Source: Acholoe squamosa
Lineage: Eukaryota > Annelida > Polychaeta > Phyllodocida > Polynoidae
Length of the DNA stretch: 64,000 bases
Assembly (NCBI GenBank): GCA_949317995.1
Contig: OX439044.1
Location: 24,252,733-24,316,732 of the forward strand
Direction: 5' to 3'
In this document: piece after piece, positions 29,301-34,269 of the stretch
How positions within the stretch are numbered: position 1 is the first letter of the stretch
How the letters are laid out: each line of letters opens with the position of its first letter
Position numbers and translations under genes: made by a program
Notes under the pieces: generated by a model
The model's input: only the letters and a program-made list of their open reading frames with translations
The model's database searches: none
Told to the model about the DNA's origin: nothing

Positions 29301-32300
29301 AAAGGGGGGGGGGCCCTCATTTAACCCCTTATTTTGGTTGAATTCTAGGGTAAAAAGAGTTAGGTAAACTCTTAAGTACAGGGAAAAAGGGGGGCGCGCG
29401 CCCCCCTCTAAATCCGCCACTGTCATGGGATCTTACACAAGCTATTTTTCTTTCACACTGGCCTAATACTCCATGTACGCTGTGCTATGTAGACAATTTC
29501 ATACTAATTTACAATGAGACAAACCAATATATAAAGTTAATAATAATAATCATATTAATGTATAAAGGAATTTCGGCCAAAAAAATAGGGAAAAAAACCT
29601 GTTTGATCATGACTGAGCGCAATACAGGATTCTGAGGAATATCAAAATACAGGTGCAGACTTTAACAGTGCAAGGCGGGGGTGCAAGATTCATGTTATCG
29701 ACAATGATAAAGTCTTATTCATACGTTTAATATATGTGATACTTTATTCGAAAATGAGGCTCCTCTTGTCCACTTTCAAAGAATTTCTTTAGGGATTTGC
29801 AAGGCGTGGTGGTGCTACAGACAGTGCTATATGTATGCAGCATTGTAGGAATACCCCACACTATTGCTGAATCCACATAATGCGGAATACACATTCTGGC
29901 ATTTGGCACTTGCTTAGTTTTTAAGACTTTATCCCATTAACCTTATCTAATGAGCAATGGGCAGATGTTGAGAAAAGAAGTGGATTTGCTTTTTAAATGA
30001 AGTCTTGATGTCAATCTAATAGATCTTTATTTCAATGGATAGATCTTGAGAAAAGAAGTTGATTTTCTTTTTAAATGAAGTCTTCATGTCAATTTAAAGT
30101 CGAATTATGACTAGTCAAATGTATTATATCATACCCATAATTCTTAGTTCCATAGTTAAGAGTTTAATTTGGATCCAATTTTTTTTTTTTTTTTGTGATG
30201 AAGCAAGATGAATCTAAGGGAGTCTAAATCACTAAAATAATTATTGAGGGCAAATTTCTTTTCGTATAAGCAAGATTTACCCCCAAAAATGTAAAAAGTG
30301 ACACATTATACTATAATCAAATTTAGTTCATACAAGGAATATTTTTATGTCATCTTTTCCCCCTAAACTGCACACTCTTACAGAACCATGGCAGCATATT
30401 GTCTTTGACACAGGATGTTTGAATGATCATTCCATTCAAATTGCCATAAAAACTTCATTTAAAAAGCAAAACCAGTCATTTCCATCATATCTTTCAATTA
30501 TCATCATATAAAGTGCATAGGATAGTCTTAATTGATAGTAGGTAAGTGCCCAACATCGGTGAGGTTGTGGCAAGTGTTCAGAGTTAATCTCACCCAAATA
30601 GTTTGTAGGGTCTGTCAAACATACTGCAGCGCCTTAGTAAAAGAAAGGCTAGACATTTTCTAAGTCATTTTTAACCATAGAACATGTGGGAACCGTTTAT
30701 TTTTATGTGGTCTGTGATCTTCATCATGAAATGGTTCTAAACTTTTGGTTGAACTTCAATGGGGCCAAAGGCCAAATTCCCTGCATTTAATCTTAAATAA
30801 CATGGTCATTTTAATTCTATGCATTTAATCTTATATAAGTGGTCATTTTAAAAGTCTAGCCGAGCCTGTTTATATGAGACCTTGTTTGTTAAGATCCTCC
30901 AGTAAATAGTTTCAGAATGAGTTTGCAAAGAAATACGAATTGAACAGCCCTCAGTTTCAGCTTGATCACAGTTCACATCTCCATTGCAAAAGACAGACTT
31001 AAACTTGCAGGAATCTATGAATTTAAAGATAAATATCACTTAGGCCTTAGCCTTGGGGTGGATGGGGTGTGTTACTAAAGATTATTACACGATTTCTGTC
31101 ACTCAGGGTGCTTTTCCTGGATATTCCCATTCTCATACCTGTTGATATTGCACACAATGATGCATGCATCATGACTTTCTATGGCGTGCCTGTTATCCAT
31201 GGATATCAGGCACGCCTTACAAATTTGAGACATGTCATATGTCACATGTTAAACCCTACGAGAATTTCATTGCCAAAGGTAGGGGTCAAACCCATACCTT
31301 ACTGATCCAAATGCCACCTCCCTATGCATTGCGCCACAGGGACTGACAAGAAATGGTTGGTTAGGTCTGTATAATTCATTGATATGATACAAAGCCCGGG
31401 GAGGTTACTCACATATATACTACTGTATTCTCTCGCGTAGAAGACGCGCTGCGCGTATAGGACGCACCCCAAACTCAGCTGAGGCATTTTACACGTATAA
31501 GACCAGAGATGTCAGTTGGGTATGGGCTCAACCTCTGAAATTTTTGGGTCTTAGCAAAGCACCCATTTCCCTCAATTTAGTACTAAAAGCACCCATCTCA
31601 TCTTCATTTCAGCCTGTTCCCCTCATTAAAAACCTTTAAAACCATCTCTAGATTGGATGGTGATACAAAAACAATTAAAAGACTGCATTTGAATTTCAGC
31701 CAATCAGCGGGCTTCCCTAGCCCACTTAAAAGGGTCTATATCTCCTCTTTCCTATCCCCTCAGGATGTGTGTGGTGCACATATGCGCGGGCACTGACACA
31801 TTCCTCTGTTAAATTATCAACCTGTGAAGCACGGGATAGCCACTTAGTGCCGCTAAAGTGCTGTAAAACACAAATCAATCAATCAATTCAGCCAATCAGA
31901 AGCCAGCTTAGATTCATGTCCTCTGAAATGAGATTACAGAGATCTTCCGATCTCTGAAAGGTGGTTTGTCTAGAAAAGGCTAGAGGGCAGCACAAGGCAT
32001 GCTTAATTTCACCTGCTGAAGCCTGGACTACGCTCAGCCTTATGCTCCATAGAAGTAGAAAGGGCATGTTGTAAGGGTATCTATGATTAATGTAATTCTC
32101 TCTATCTATATTATGACCACAAGATGGAAGAAGCCTCTGAGATGTCTGACTTTTGGGAAAGTTTGAACATCTGAAAATAGACAGACCTCTGAAGGTCTTA
32201 CATCTCTGTAAGACGCACCTCTTAGGGCTCAATTTTGTAAATCCAGTACATTTCTTTAGTAAAATTACCCCTCGTATAAGACGCACCCCCAATTTGAAGA

Positions 32301-33808
32301 AATCCTATAAGACGCACAAGGCATTTGTTTGGCGTAGAGGATGCGTCTTATACGCGAGGTTTTACGGTAGTATACATTCAATGTGTGAAAATATCCTGCA
32401 GTCTGGGTTGTGATCCCCCCCCCCTGTCTCTGTGTCCGCTATGGTAGGTGCTGACAGCTTGCATTGGATTGGATAAAGTACTACAATAGCTCTAGTAGCA
32501 GCCCTGTGGCTACATGGTTACGACTCATGCTCATGGTTTAGCACAGGCGTTCGCGTCCTGGCCTGGTCCACCTTTTTTCCCCAAAAGAAGAGAATCTATG
32601 TGACTGGCATGGAGGTGAACAAATTTAGCAAGTAAGGTACGAGCACCTCATTGCTTGCAATACAAGCAATTCAGTGCCTGTTAGCCCATACATTACTCCC
32701 TCACTAAAGCCTTAGTCCAAGGATGGTTTTACATGAAACCATGAACCCTGAACTAGAATAAGGGTGTTTTTAATGACACTGGTACCGTATGTACATTATA
32801 TTTTATATAGCTAATACCTCCCAATCGCAGCCTTGCCACTGGCTTGTGGCTCTACCTGACAGCAATCTAGCCTTTGACATGGCCTGTATATAAACGACAG
32901 TGGCGATGCCTACCCATGCTCGAATTGGCCTATAGCTGTTGGTATTAGGATTACTCAAAGTGACCGACCTCCAGTCCAGTCTGGCAGTGGACTCACTGTG
33001 TCTCTGTGTGTCAGGGTTAGACTTGTAGAGACCTGTCTTTGGCAATGGCAAGAGTCACACTCACAGTCAATTCATCACATGTATGGACATTTATGGCATA
33101 TGTCGGTCATGGCTTATGATCAAAAAGGTTAAATGTGATTGAGGATGTAACTATTAAATTATCTTATTATAAGCCTAAATGAAACCACTCTCAGCTCTGG
33201 ATCAAGCTGCAAAGCAGAGCAATCAAATCTCCTATTCAAATTGACACTGATCTACTGACATTGACTTGAGAAGTTGAGTTCTAAAACGCTATCAAATTGT
33301 AGGTGCAACAGAAAGCACTAGATGATAGTAGATATAGGGCATGCATGCACCCTTAGAAAGCTGTGAGCATGTAATATAATATTTGCCTCCGTTACCATCG
33401 TTACGTGGGCGCTACCGCCACTCAGCATAGAACCTAGTATAAGGCGTTAGAAGGATCTGCAGTTCAACAGTCGAGCTGTCAAATTATAGCCACGATGTTT
33501 CTGTCACATTTGAAACGGGTATAGCTCATCAAGACATTGAAATTGATGCATGGGATACTGGAGGTCACAAACAACTCATAGAACCATTTGCTATTTGGGA
33601 TTTTCATCAATTCCCGGTGAAGTTTTTGGGGCTGCTGTCTAGTATGAGGCGGTCTGTCAGAGCGCTCGGACATTGATTTAAACAGGCACAACATCAACAA
33701 TGCTGAAAATGCAGTGATCAAAACTTACCAAGAATACTGTTTTGGGGCGTCTGACTCCTCCTTCAGTTCCGTCGGGGGATTGCTAGATCTTGAAAATAAA
33801 CAACCCAT
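474..33808 (-). CDS. RP2: RP2 (XRP2), ARL3 GTPase-activating protein; 5' part of gene, three coding exons
   Basis: Joined exons 33808-33729, 1827-1710 and 565-474 (minus strand) encode the first 96 residues plus two bases of codon 97. The protein starts MGCLFS: Gly2 fits N-myristoylation and Cys3 palmitoylation, as in human RP2. Next comes the conserved PKQYSW block, then ETVGRLPGT, and the start of the TBCC beta-helix with IYIFDH and IDDCTNC. Family knowledge: RP2 is a membrane-anchored GAP for ARL3 that releases lipidated cargo at the cilium, and human loss causes X-linked retinitis pigmentosa. The catalytic arginine (Arg118 in human) would be encoded past the left edge, so GAP competence cannot be judged. 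Splice phases agree: the Trp27 codon is split TG|G, exon 2 ends in phase 0, exon 3 ends after two bases. Intron 1 is about 31.9 kb. Identification by recall of the human protein; very likely correct. Confidence 0.93.
904..1262. mobile_element. PIF/Harbinger-like MITE, GGCCACACC termini
   Basis: Terminal inverted repeats start GGCCACACCAAAT and end with the inverse ATTTGGTGTGGCC. Both continue into GGTCTATGGATTT and its inverse. The flanks are TTA at 901-903 and TTA at 1263-1265, the 3-bp TWA duplication typical of PIF/Harbinger. It lies between RP2 exons 3 and 2 and has no coding capacity. Confidence 0.8.
1710..1827 (-). CDS. RP2: RP2 coding exon 2
   Basis: 118 nt. The acceptor is pyrimidine-rich and ends TTCTTCCAG. 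The first base completes Trp27; residues 28-66 follow, including [18 protein letters not shown] and FVIKDC. The donor is GTTTGT, a weaker but acceptable site. The segment corresponds to the linker into the TBCC domain of RP2 (human [12 protein letters not shown] region). No plausible alternative frame shows any family similarity. Confidence 0.93.
1828..3690. other. RP2 intron 1, 3' end; no feature recognised
   Basis: Intronic sequence next to the RP2 exon 2 acceptor. It has short A and T runs (about 2130 and 2360-2385) and otherwise unique sequence. The short open frames show no family similarity. Confidence 0.6.
3691..3927. mobile_element. family A MITE, copy A1
   Basis: Family A defined: TA duplication, termini CCGTAATCTCCCGCG (inverse at the other end), several internal copies of GTATAAGACGCAC in both orientations, and a central CTATAG motif; 225-300 bp and non-coding. 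This copy has a C-to-T change at the first terminal base and a degraded right end (GGGAGTTTATGG). TA targeting and palindromic termini point to a Tc1/mariner-type transposase acting in trans. Confidence 0.75.
4514..4844. mobile_element. PIF/Harbinger-like MITE, GGGAGTGATC termini
   Basis: Long inverted repeats: GGGAGTGATCATTTTTTAAC then AACAGGGGGG at the left, and the exact inverse at the right. They are flanked by TAA at 4511-4513 and 4845-4847. The interior carries runs of C and GCGC motifs. A related copy sits at 14879. Confidence 0.82.
4848..6285. other. RP2 intron 1; no gene recognised
   Basis: Unique-looking intronic sequence. Open frames at 4879-5190 and 5182-5385 are short, overlap on opposite strands and match no family. 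Confidence 0.55.
6299..6363 (+). mobile_element. 5'-truncated SINE, ACTC-tailed
   Basis: Only the 3' 65 bp is present: AATATGACCTTAGCTG, ATGGCGTTAAACACCTATTA and (CTCA)n. It is flanked by 13-bp direct repeats CCACCTTCTGATG at 6286-6298 and 6364-6376, which show retrotransposition with 5' truncation. It has the same tail as the copy at 53021. Confidence 0.85.
6460..6935. repeat. degenerate tandem and direct repeats
   Basis: Two ~65-bp copies carrying GTTAAGGAT(T/G)CAATTGA and TCTATGATCAAGA lie at 6470-6590. About 196 bp apart are two copies of CTGTAATGCCGTGCATATTC (near 6709 and 6905). They are probably parts of an old repeat, and no family is recognised. Confidence 0.5.
7151..10615. repeat. 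134-bp satellite array, about 24 units, in RP2 intron 1
   Basis: Each unit runs CAATGGTCACTAACATCCAT, then CTTTTGAAGATC, CTGGATCCCTGTG, AAGATGGCCGACAC and GTAGTTGAGGT. Starts recur every 134 bp (7151, 7285, 7419, then 8105, 8239, 8373 and so on). Four unit types differ before the junction (GTCCCC, GTGTCC, GTCTCC, GTCTTT), and differ together in linked substitutions inside the unit, giving a higher-order pattern. One unit near 7846 is about 11 bp short, and the last unit is degraded. Because 134 is not a multiple of 3, the open frames of 60-130 codons on the minus strand shift frame at each unit and are not genes. The array starts next to a GGT/GTG-rich stretch at 7120-7148. Confidence 0.95.
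7429..7723. mobile_element. family A MITE, copy A2, inside the satellite array
   Basis: Element 7431-7721 has CCGTAATCTCCCGCG at the left and CGCGGGAGATTACAG at the right. It splits a satellite unit at CAC-TA-ACATCC: the left flank is CACTA and the right flank TTACATC, so the uninterrupted neighbouring units are natural empty sites. The duplication is TA, with one substitution in the right copy. Confidence 0.88.
10616..12097. other. RP2 intron 1; low-complexity patch, no gene
   Basis: G/C-homopolymer-rich stretch at 10780-10870 and purine/pyrimidine-biased sequence to 11020. A ~50-bp segment at 11235-11285 (AGCGGGAGCGGAATTCAGGG and flanks) recurs almost exactly at 41760-41810, so it belongs to an undefined dispersed repeat. 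Overlapping open frames on both strands at 10713-11067 are composition artefacts. Confidence 0.5.
12098..12245. repeat. long foldback (imperfect palindrome)
   Basis: Left arm 12116-12149 contains GTTCACGAGTATTGGGACTG. Right arm 12186-12222 is its near-perfect inverse (CAGTCCCAATACGAGTGAAC). Weaker pairing extends to both ends of the interval. The central ~36 bp includes CACCGGCTTCGCCTCATGAG. It would form a stable hairpin or cruciform. Confidence 0.8.
12246..14303. other. RP2 intron 1; no gene recognised
   Basis: Unique-looking sequence. The open frames at 12878-13093 and 13696-14209 are short and unlike any known family. Confidence 0.55.
14304..14378. repeat. (TA)n microsatellite
   Basis: About 37 uninterrupted TA units. 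Self-complementary and probably length-polymorphic. Confidence 0.95.
14393..14515. repeat. 41-bp tandem repeat, three copies
   Basis: Three adjacent units starting at 14393, 14434 and 14475, each ATTGCCTTTTCATGTT, then GAGTGTCATACTTCAAATTA and CTG. The third has one substitution. It starts 15 bp after the (TA)n tract. Confidence 0.93.
14879..15191. mobile_element. PIF/Harbinger-like MITE, GGGAGTGGTC copy
   Basis: Termini GGGAGTGGTCATTATTTATC and inverse, with TTA at 14876-14878 and 15192-15194. It has the same G-run and C-run interior design as 4514-4844 but has diverged within the termini, so the two copies are not a recent pair. Confidence 0.82.
15195..16430. other. RP2 intron 1; no feature recognised
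   Basis: AT-rich intronic sequence without clear repeats or coding signal. Confidence 0.55.
16431..16657. mobile_element. family A MITE, copy A3
   Basis: TA flanks with CCGTAATCTCCCACG and CGCGGGAGATTACGG termini. The interior (AATCAAAAGCCTATTG, CAAGCCCCAGGTGCCCC) is close to copy A11 at 62466, defining a subgroup with GTGCGTC/GTGCGCC words. Confidence 0.88.
16658..19170. other. RP2 intron 1; no gene recognised
   Basis: Contains an A run at 17071-17090 and the foldback at 17882. The ORFs at 16962-17309 and 17899-18090 have no family resemblance. Confidence 0.5.
17882..17943. repeat. short foldback
   Basis: GTGGCGACTCT at the left pairs with AGAGTCGCCGC at the right. ACTAGT occurs on both sides of the 11-base loop CTACAAGTCTC. 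Confidence 0.6.
19171..19310. mobile_element. degraded relative of the CAGAGATG element
   Basis: GAGATGGCGTGCCACTTGCT, then GCTGGCCAACAAAAACCAGG, resembles the left end of the elements at 23694 and 24289 (CAGAGATGCCACTC followed by CAACAAA(A)ACCAGGAAA). AAGAAATTCCTGACAG resembles part of their right half. The ends are not preserved. Confidence 0.45.
19311..21760. other. RP2 intron 1; no gene recognised
   Basis: No coding similarity. A small cluster of related words (CTCAACATCAGGCC, ATGGTGTTGA, ATGGATGTTGAG) at 20680-20762 forms a minor degenerate repeat. Confidence 0.5.
21762..22015. mobile_element. TCGTCGCC-type TIR element, degraded left end
   Basis: The right terminus is GTCAGTTACAACCTTGTTGC then ACTGAGGCGACGA. 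The left end retains GCCTCAGTGCAGCAAGG. The interior matches the copy at 62309 (CAAGTTTTGCAGGAGAG, CTTTCATAG, GGGTCAATAGATGT). An open frame runs through it, but it is shared only as DNA similarity. Confidence 0.7.
22016..23687. other. RP2 intron 1; G-rich low-complexity, no gene
   Basis: From about 23160 to 23530 the plus strand is a run of GGGCT, GGGGTTGGGG and GGCTGAGG words with several G-tracts, with quadruplex potential. A 13-bp G run lies at 22925-22937. Upstream is unique sequence with no coding match. Confidence 0.5.
23694..23770. mobile_element. CAGAGATG MITE, shortest copy (77 bp)
   Basis: CAGAGATGCCACTC and its inverse AGTGGCATCTCTG end the element. Between them are ACCAGGAAAACCAGGAATTC and CTGGAAAACCAGGAAAA. 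The flanks are CATTAG at 23688-23693 and 23771-23776, a 6-bp target duplication. Confidence 0.85.
23975..24105. mobile_element. family A MITE, 5'-truncated copy
   Basis: Has the centre (GTACTATTCTATAGT) and the right arm (CTATAAGACGCGCCTTATAC then GCAGGAGATTACGG) but no left terminus. Confidence 0.7.
24289..24427. mobile_element. CAGAGATG MITE, 139-bp copy
   Basis: Starts CAGAGATGCCACTCATTCGC and ends AAAGTGCTATCTCTG (one change). 6-bp duplication CCTAAT at 24283-24288 and 24428-24433. The family A copy A4 begins at the last base of the right duplication. Confidence 0.85.
24433..24669. mobile_element. family A MITE, copy A4
   Basis: TA flanks, CCGTAAACTCCCGCG and GGCGGGAGATTACGG termini. 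The interior GCCAAACAAAATGCTGGGGA near the left end is shared with copies A9 and A10, and in inverse orientation with A1 and A6. Confidence 0.9.
24670..26430. other. RP2 intron 1; no gene recognised
   Basis: AT-rich intronic sequence with G and A homopolymer runs (25125-25133, 26355-26376). Three overlapping open frames at 25481-25988 are in different phases and unlike known proteins. Confidence 0.5.
26440..26640. mobile_element. degraded palindromic MITE relic
   Basis: GGCTTATACAAGGCTTTAC, a central ACACTATAGAAAGG, and GCAGCTTATACGTAATG then TTTTACGGTA recall the family A plan, but the termini are no longer paired. Confidence 0.3.
27209..27341. mobile_element. GC-rich foldback MITE, GGYCA...CGCG termini
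   Basis: Left end GGTCATTTTCGCGTG and right end CGCGCGAAAGTGGCC are inverted repeats, flanked by CTA at 27206-27208 and 27342-27344. Subterminal ACCCGGTCGACCGG occurs at both ends and is itself palindromic. The 3-bp duplication and GG termini suggest PIF/Harbinger. Its GC content stands out from the surroundings. Confidence 0.7.
27571..27701 (-). mobile_element. SINE, ACTC-tailed, internally shortened
   Basis: On the minus strand it reads GGCTTCCCTAGCCC, TGTGTGTGGTGCACAT, then ATGGCGTTAAACATCTATTA and (CTCA)n. It is about 50 bp shorter in the middle than the 53021 copy. 12-bp direct repeats CACTGTAAGGAG lie at 27559-27570 and 27702-27713. Confidence 0.85.
27961..28049. mobile_element. MITE relic with GTATAAGCC repeats
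   Basis: CTTGTATAAGCCTGGCCCAT, then CCTTGTATAAGCCCGGCTTA and TACACGAGGAAATACTGTA. Related to the fragment at 1-173. Confidence 0.5.
28050..29084. other. RP2 intron 1; no gene recognised
   Basis: Mostly unique. Near 28390 is a weak MITE-like word (TACCGTAAATCATTGTATAT). No coding similarity. Confidence 0.45.
29085..29236. mobile_element. degraded family A-like relic
   Basis: Repeated GGGTGCGTCC(T/C)ATA words, a TTTTACACTATAAAAG centre, and TACGTGAGGATTTAAAGTA at the right resemble one half of a family A element. Confidence 0.35.
29278..29422. mobile_element. hAT-like MITE, CAG(G/T)G..CGGAT termini
   Basis: CAGGGTCGGATCCAG at the left and CTAAATCCGCCACTG at the right are imperfect inverses, a form common among hAT elements. 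The flanks TTATG and TCATG differ at one of 5 bases. The interior has G and C runs. Confidence 0.6.
29423..31149. other. RP2 intron 1; no gene recognised
   Basis: AT-rich. The tandem duplication at 29963-30093 is listed separately; a T run lies at 30180-30194. Confidence 0.5.
29963..30093. repeat. 78-bp tandem duplication
   Basis: AGATGTTGAGAAAAGAAGTG, then CTTTTTAAATGAAGTCTTGA and TGTCAAT at 29963, repeats with a few changes at 30041. Confidence 0.8.
31150..31345 (-). repeat. tRNA-derived SINE-like sequence
   Basis: On the minus strand, TGGCGCAATGC (31327-31337 region) resembles a Pol III A box. About 40 bp on, GGGTTTGACCCC resembles a B box, flanked by TA/TA pairing like a T arm. The acceptor-stem halves do not pair, so it is not an intact tRNA. 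Downstream is the 34-bp palindrome at 31183-31216. Confidence 0.5.
31183..31216. repeat. near-perfect 34-bp palindrome
   Basis: GGCGTGCCTG pairs with CAGGCACGCC. The centre contains the perfect palindrome ATCCATGGAT, with only one mismatched pair overall. It lies next to tRNA-like sequence on the minus strand. Confidence 0.75.
31504..32208. mobile_element. CAGAGATG element, 705 bp, inside family A copy
   Basis: Ends CAGAGATGT and ACATCTCTG, with 6-bp duplication TAAGAC at 31498-31503 and 32209-32214. It carries the AATC-tailed SINE at 31708-31886, so its own length is about 513 bp. The reading frames show no transposase motif, so it is non-autonomous. Confidence 0.85.
31708..31886 (+). mobile_element. 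full-length SINE, alternative AATC-tailed form
   Basis: The first ~105 bp is nearly identical to the SINE at 53021 (CGGGCTTCCCTAGCCC through CACATTCCTCTGT). The 3' part is unrelated and ends GTGCTGTAAAACACAA plus (ATCA)n. 13-bp direct repeats TTCAGCCAATCAG lie at 31695-31707 and 31887-31899. It is inserted inside the CAGAGATG element at 31504-32208. Confidence 0.85.
32500..32580 (+). repeat. tRNA-like sequence with T-run terminator
   Basis: TGGCTACATGG (A-box-like, 32507) and GCGTTCGCGTCC (B-box-like, ~32547) have tRNA-like spacing, followed by CCACC and TTTTTT at 32573-32578. CAGG and CCTG can form a T stem, but the acceptor stem fails. It is probably a tRNA pseudogene or SINE head. Confidence 0.4.
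32590..33478. other. RP2 intron 1, proximal part; no gene recognised
   Basis: Unique-looking sequence. The minus-strand frame at 32803-33051 has no recognised domain. Confidence 0.5.
33479..33721 (-). other. open frame just inside RP2 intron 1, function unknown
   Basis: An 80-codon frame starts 7 bp past the RP2 exon 1 donor on the same strand. It begins with a hydrophobic stretch ([14 protein letters not shown]) and continues with mixed, protein-like composition ([13 protein letters not shown]). No family is recognised. It could be chance, or a frame read only in an intron-retaining or alternatively ended RP2 transcript. It is not required by the RP2 splice model. Confidence 0.15.
33729..33808 (-). 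CDS. RP2: RP2 coding exon 1
   Basis: Encodes residues 1-26 plus TG of Trp27, followed by the donor GTAAGT. The start codon at 33808-33806 has A at -3 and G at +4. The reading frame stays open upstream to another ATG at 33922, but the downstream ATG is chosen because it places Gly2 and Cys3 at the N-terminus for dual acylation, as in known RP2 proteins. The stretch between Ser7 and the PKQYSW block is polar and acidic, as in the human protein. Confidence 0.93.
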
Positions 33809-34245
33809 CCTGTCTAGGGTAACATCGATCAAAGGGGCTTGAATATTCTGGGAACAAAATTGATTTGGGAGCCAGTTCAAAATGACCCCGCCTTTGCAAA
33901 TTTTGGGACACAGCGGTAACAAGCTTTGTAAACGGATGCTAATTGGCAGAGGGATCCCACGTGATCACTTAACTGCGGAGTAAACATGTCATAATTTGCA
34001 TTTTTACTGGCATAAAAATACAAAGTTAAGATATATCAATACACATCATAAAATATCGCTTTATCTTAGAACATGAGTATTTGTTTAATTTACTTTTGAT
34101 ACCTTTGTATACTCAAGCACATATTCAGCTCAAATCAAAGCTACAAATGAATTAAACTTACGCTTGGAGACGGACAGCAGGTGCGCGGTTCGCCTTGATG
34201 TGCGCATGCGTCAATGAGGTAAACAGACCATGCTGACAGCTGAAA
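33809..34245. promoter_or_regulatory. candidate bidirectional promoter of RP2 and SPRYD3
   Basis: The 437 bp between the divergent start codons contain both 5' UTRs and no visible transposon. It carries a CACGTG E-box at 33958-33963, an inverted CCAAT box (ATTGG) at 33942-33946, and an NRF1-like palindrome at 34201-34210. No TATA box was recognised at a fitting position for either gene. CpG content rises locally around 34170-34260. Transcription start sites cannot be fixed, and part of the 5' UTRs may be spliced. Confidence 0.65.
34200..34211. promoter_or_regulatory. NRF1-like palindromic site
   Basis: TGCGCATGCG at 34201-34210 fits the NRF1 consensus (YGCGCAYGCGCR) except at the last positions. 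It lies about 36 bp upstream of the SPRYD3 ATG and about 390 bp from the RP2 ATG. NRF1 sites are typical of TATA-less, divergent housekeeping promoters in animals. The function is inferred. Confidence 0.5.
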
Positions 34246-34268
34246 ATGGCGTTTTTTCGGCAAATTGA
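34230..34268 (+). CDS. small upstream ORF overlapping the SPRYD3 start
   Basis: ATG at 34230 opens a 12-codon frame ending at TGA 34266-34268. It overlaps the SPRYD3 ATG (34246) out of frame and ends inside the first coding exon. A second minimal ORF, ATG AGG TAA, lies at 34214-34222. If the transcript starts upstream of both, they could reduce initiation at the main ATG. Neither is likely to make a functional peptide. Confidence 0.3.
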   Translation: MLTAENGVFSAN

Positions 34269-34269
34269 G
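34246..34269 (+). CDS. SPRYD3: SPRYD3 coding exon 1 (start exon)
   Basis: ATG with A at -3 and G at +4 opens eight codons (MAFFRQIE) ending in phase 0 at a GTAAAT donor. It is chosen because exon 2 begins in frame with codons for DKMEDL, aligning with NKMDDL inside the human N-terminus, so a short upstream coding exon is expected. An alternative is that translation starts at ATG 39871 in exon 2, with this exon non-coding. Confidence 0.75.

Larger units (their letters stand above)
31421..32369. mobile_element. family A MITE, copy A5, split by a nested insertion
   Basis: The left part 31421-31503 runs from TA and CTGTATTCTCTCGCG to GTATAAGAC. The right part 32209-32369 resumes at TAAGACGCACCTCTTAGGGC and ends CGCGAGGTTTTACGGTA. 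The halves align with copy A6 across the break. The 705-bp insert is the CAGAGATG element. Confidence 0.88.

Noticed and set aside
32500-32580. Possible tRNA gene with a T-run terminator
   Set aside because: Box A, box B and terminator are suggestive, but the acceptor stem does not pair, so only a tRNA-like repeat is reported.
33806-33922. Upstream in-frame ATG giving a 38-residue extension of RP2
   Set aside because: It would bury the MGC acylation motif that RP2 needs at the extreme N-terminus, and the extension has no family match.
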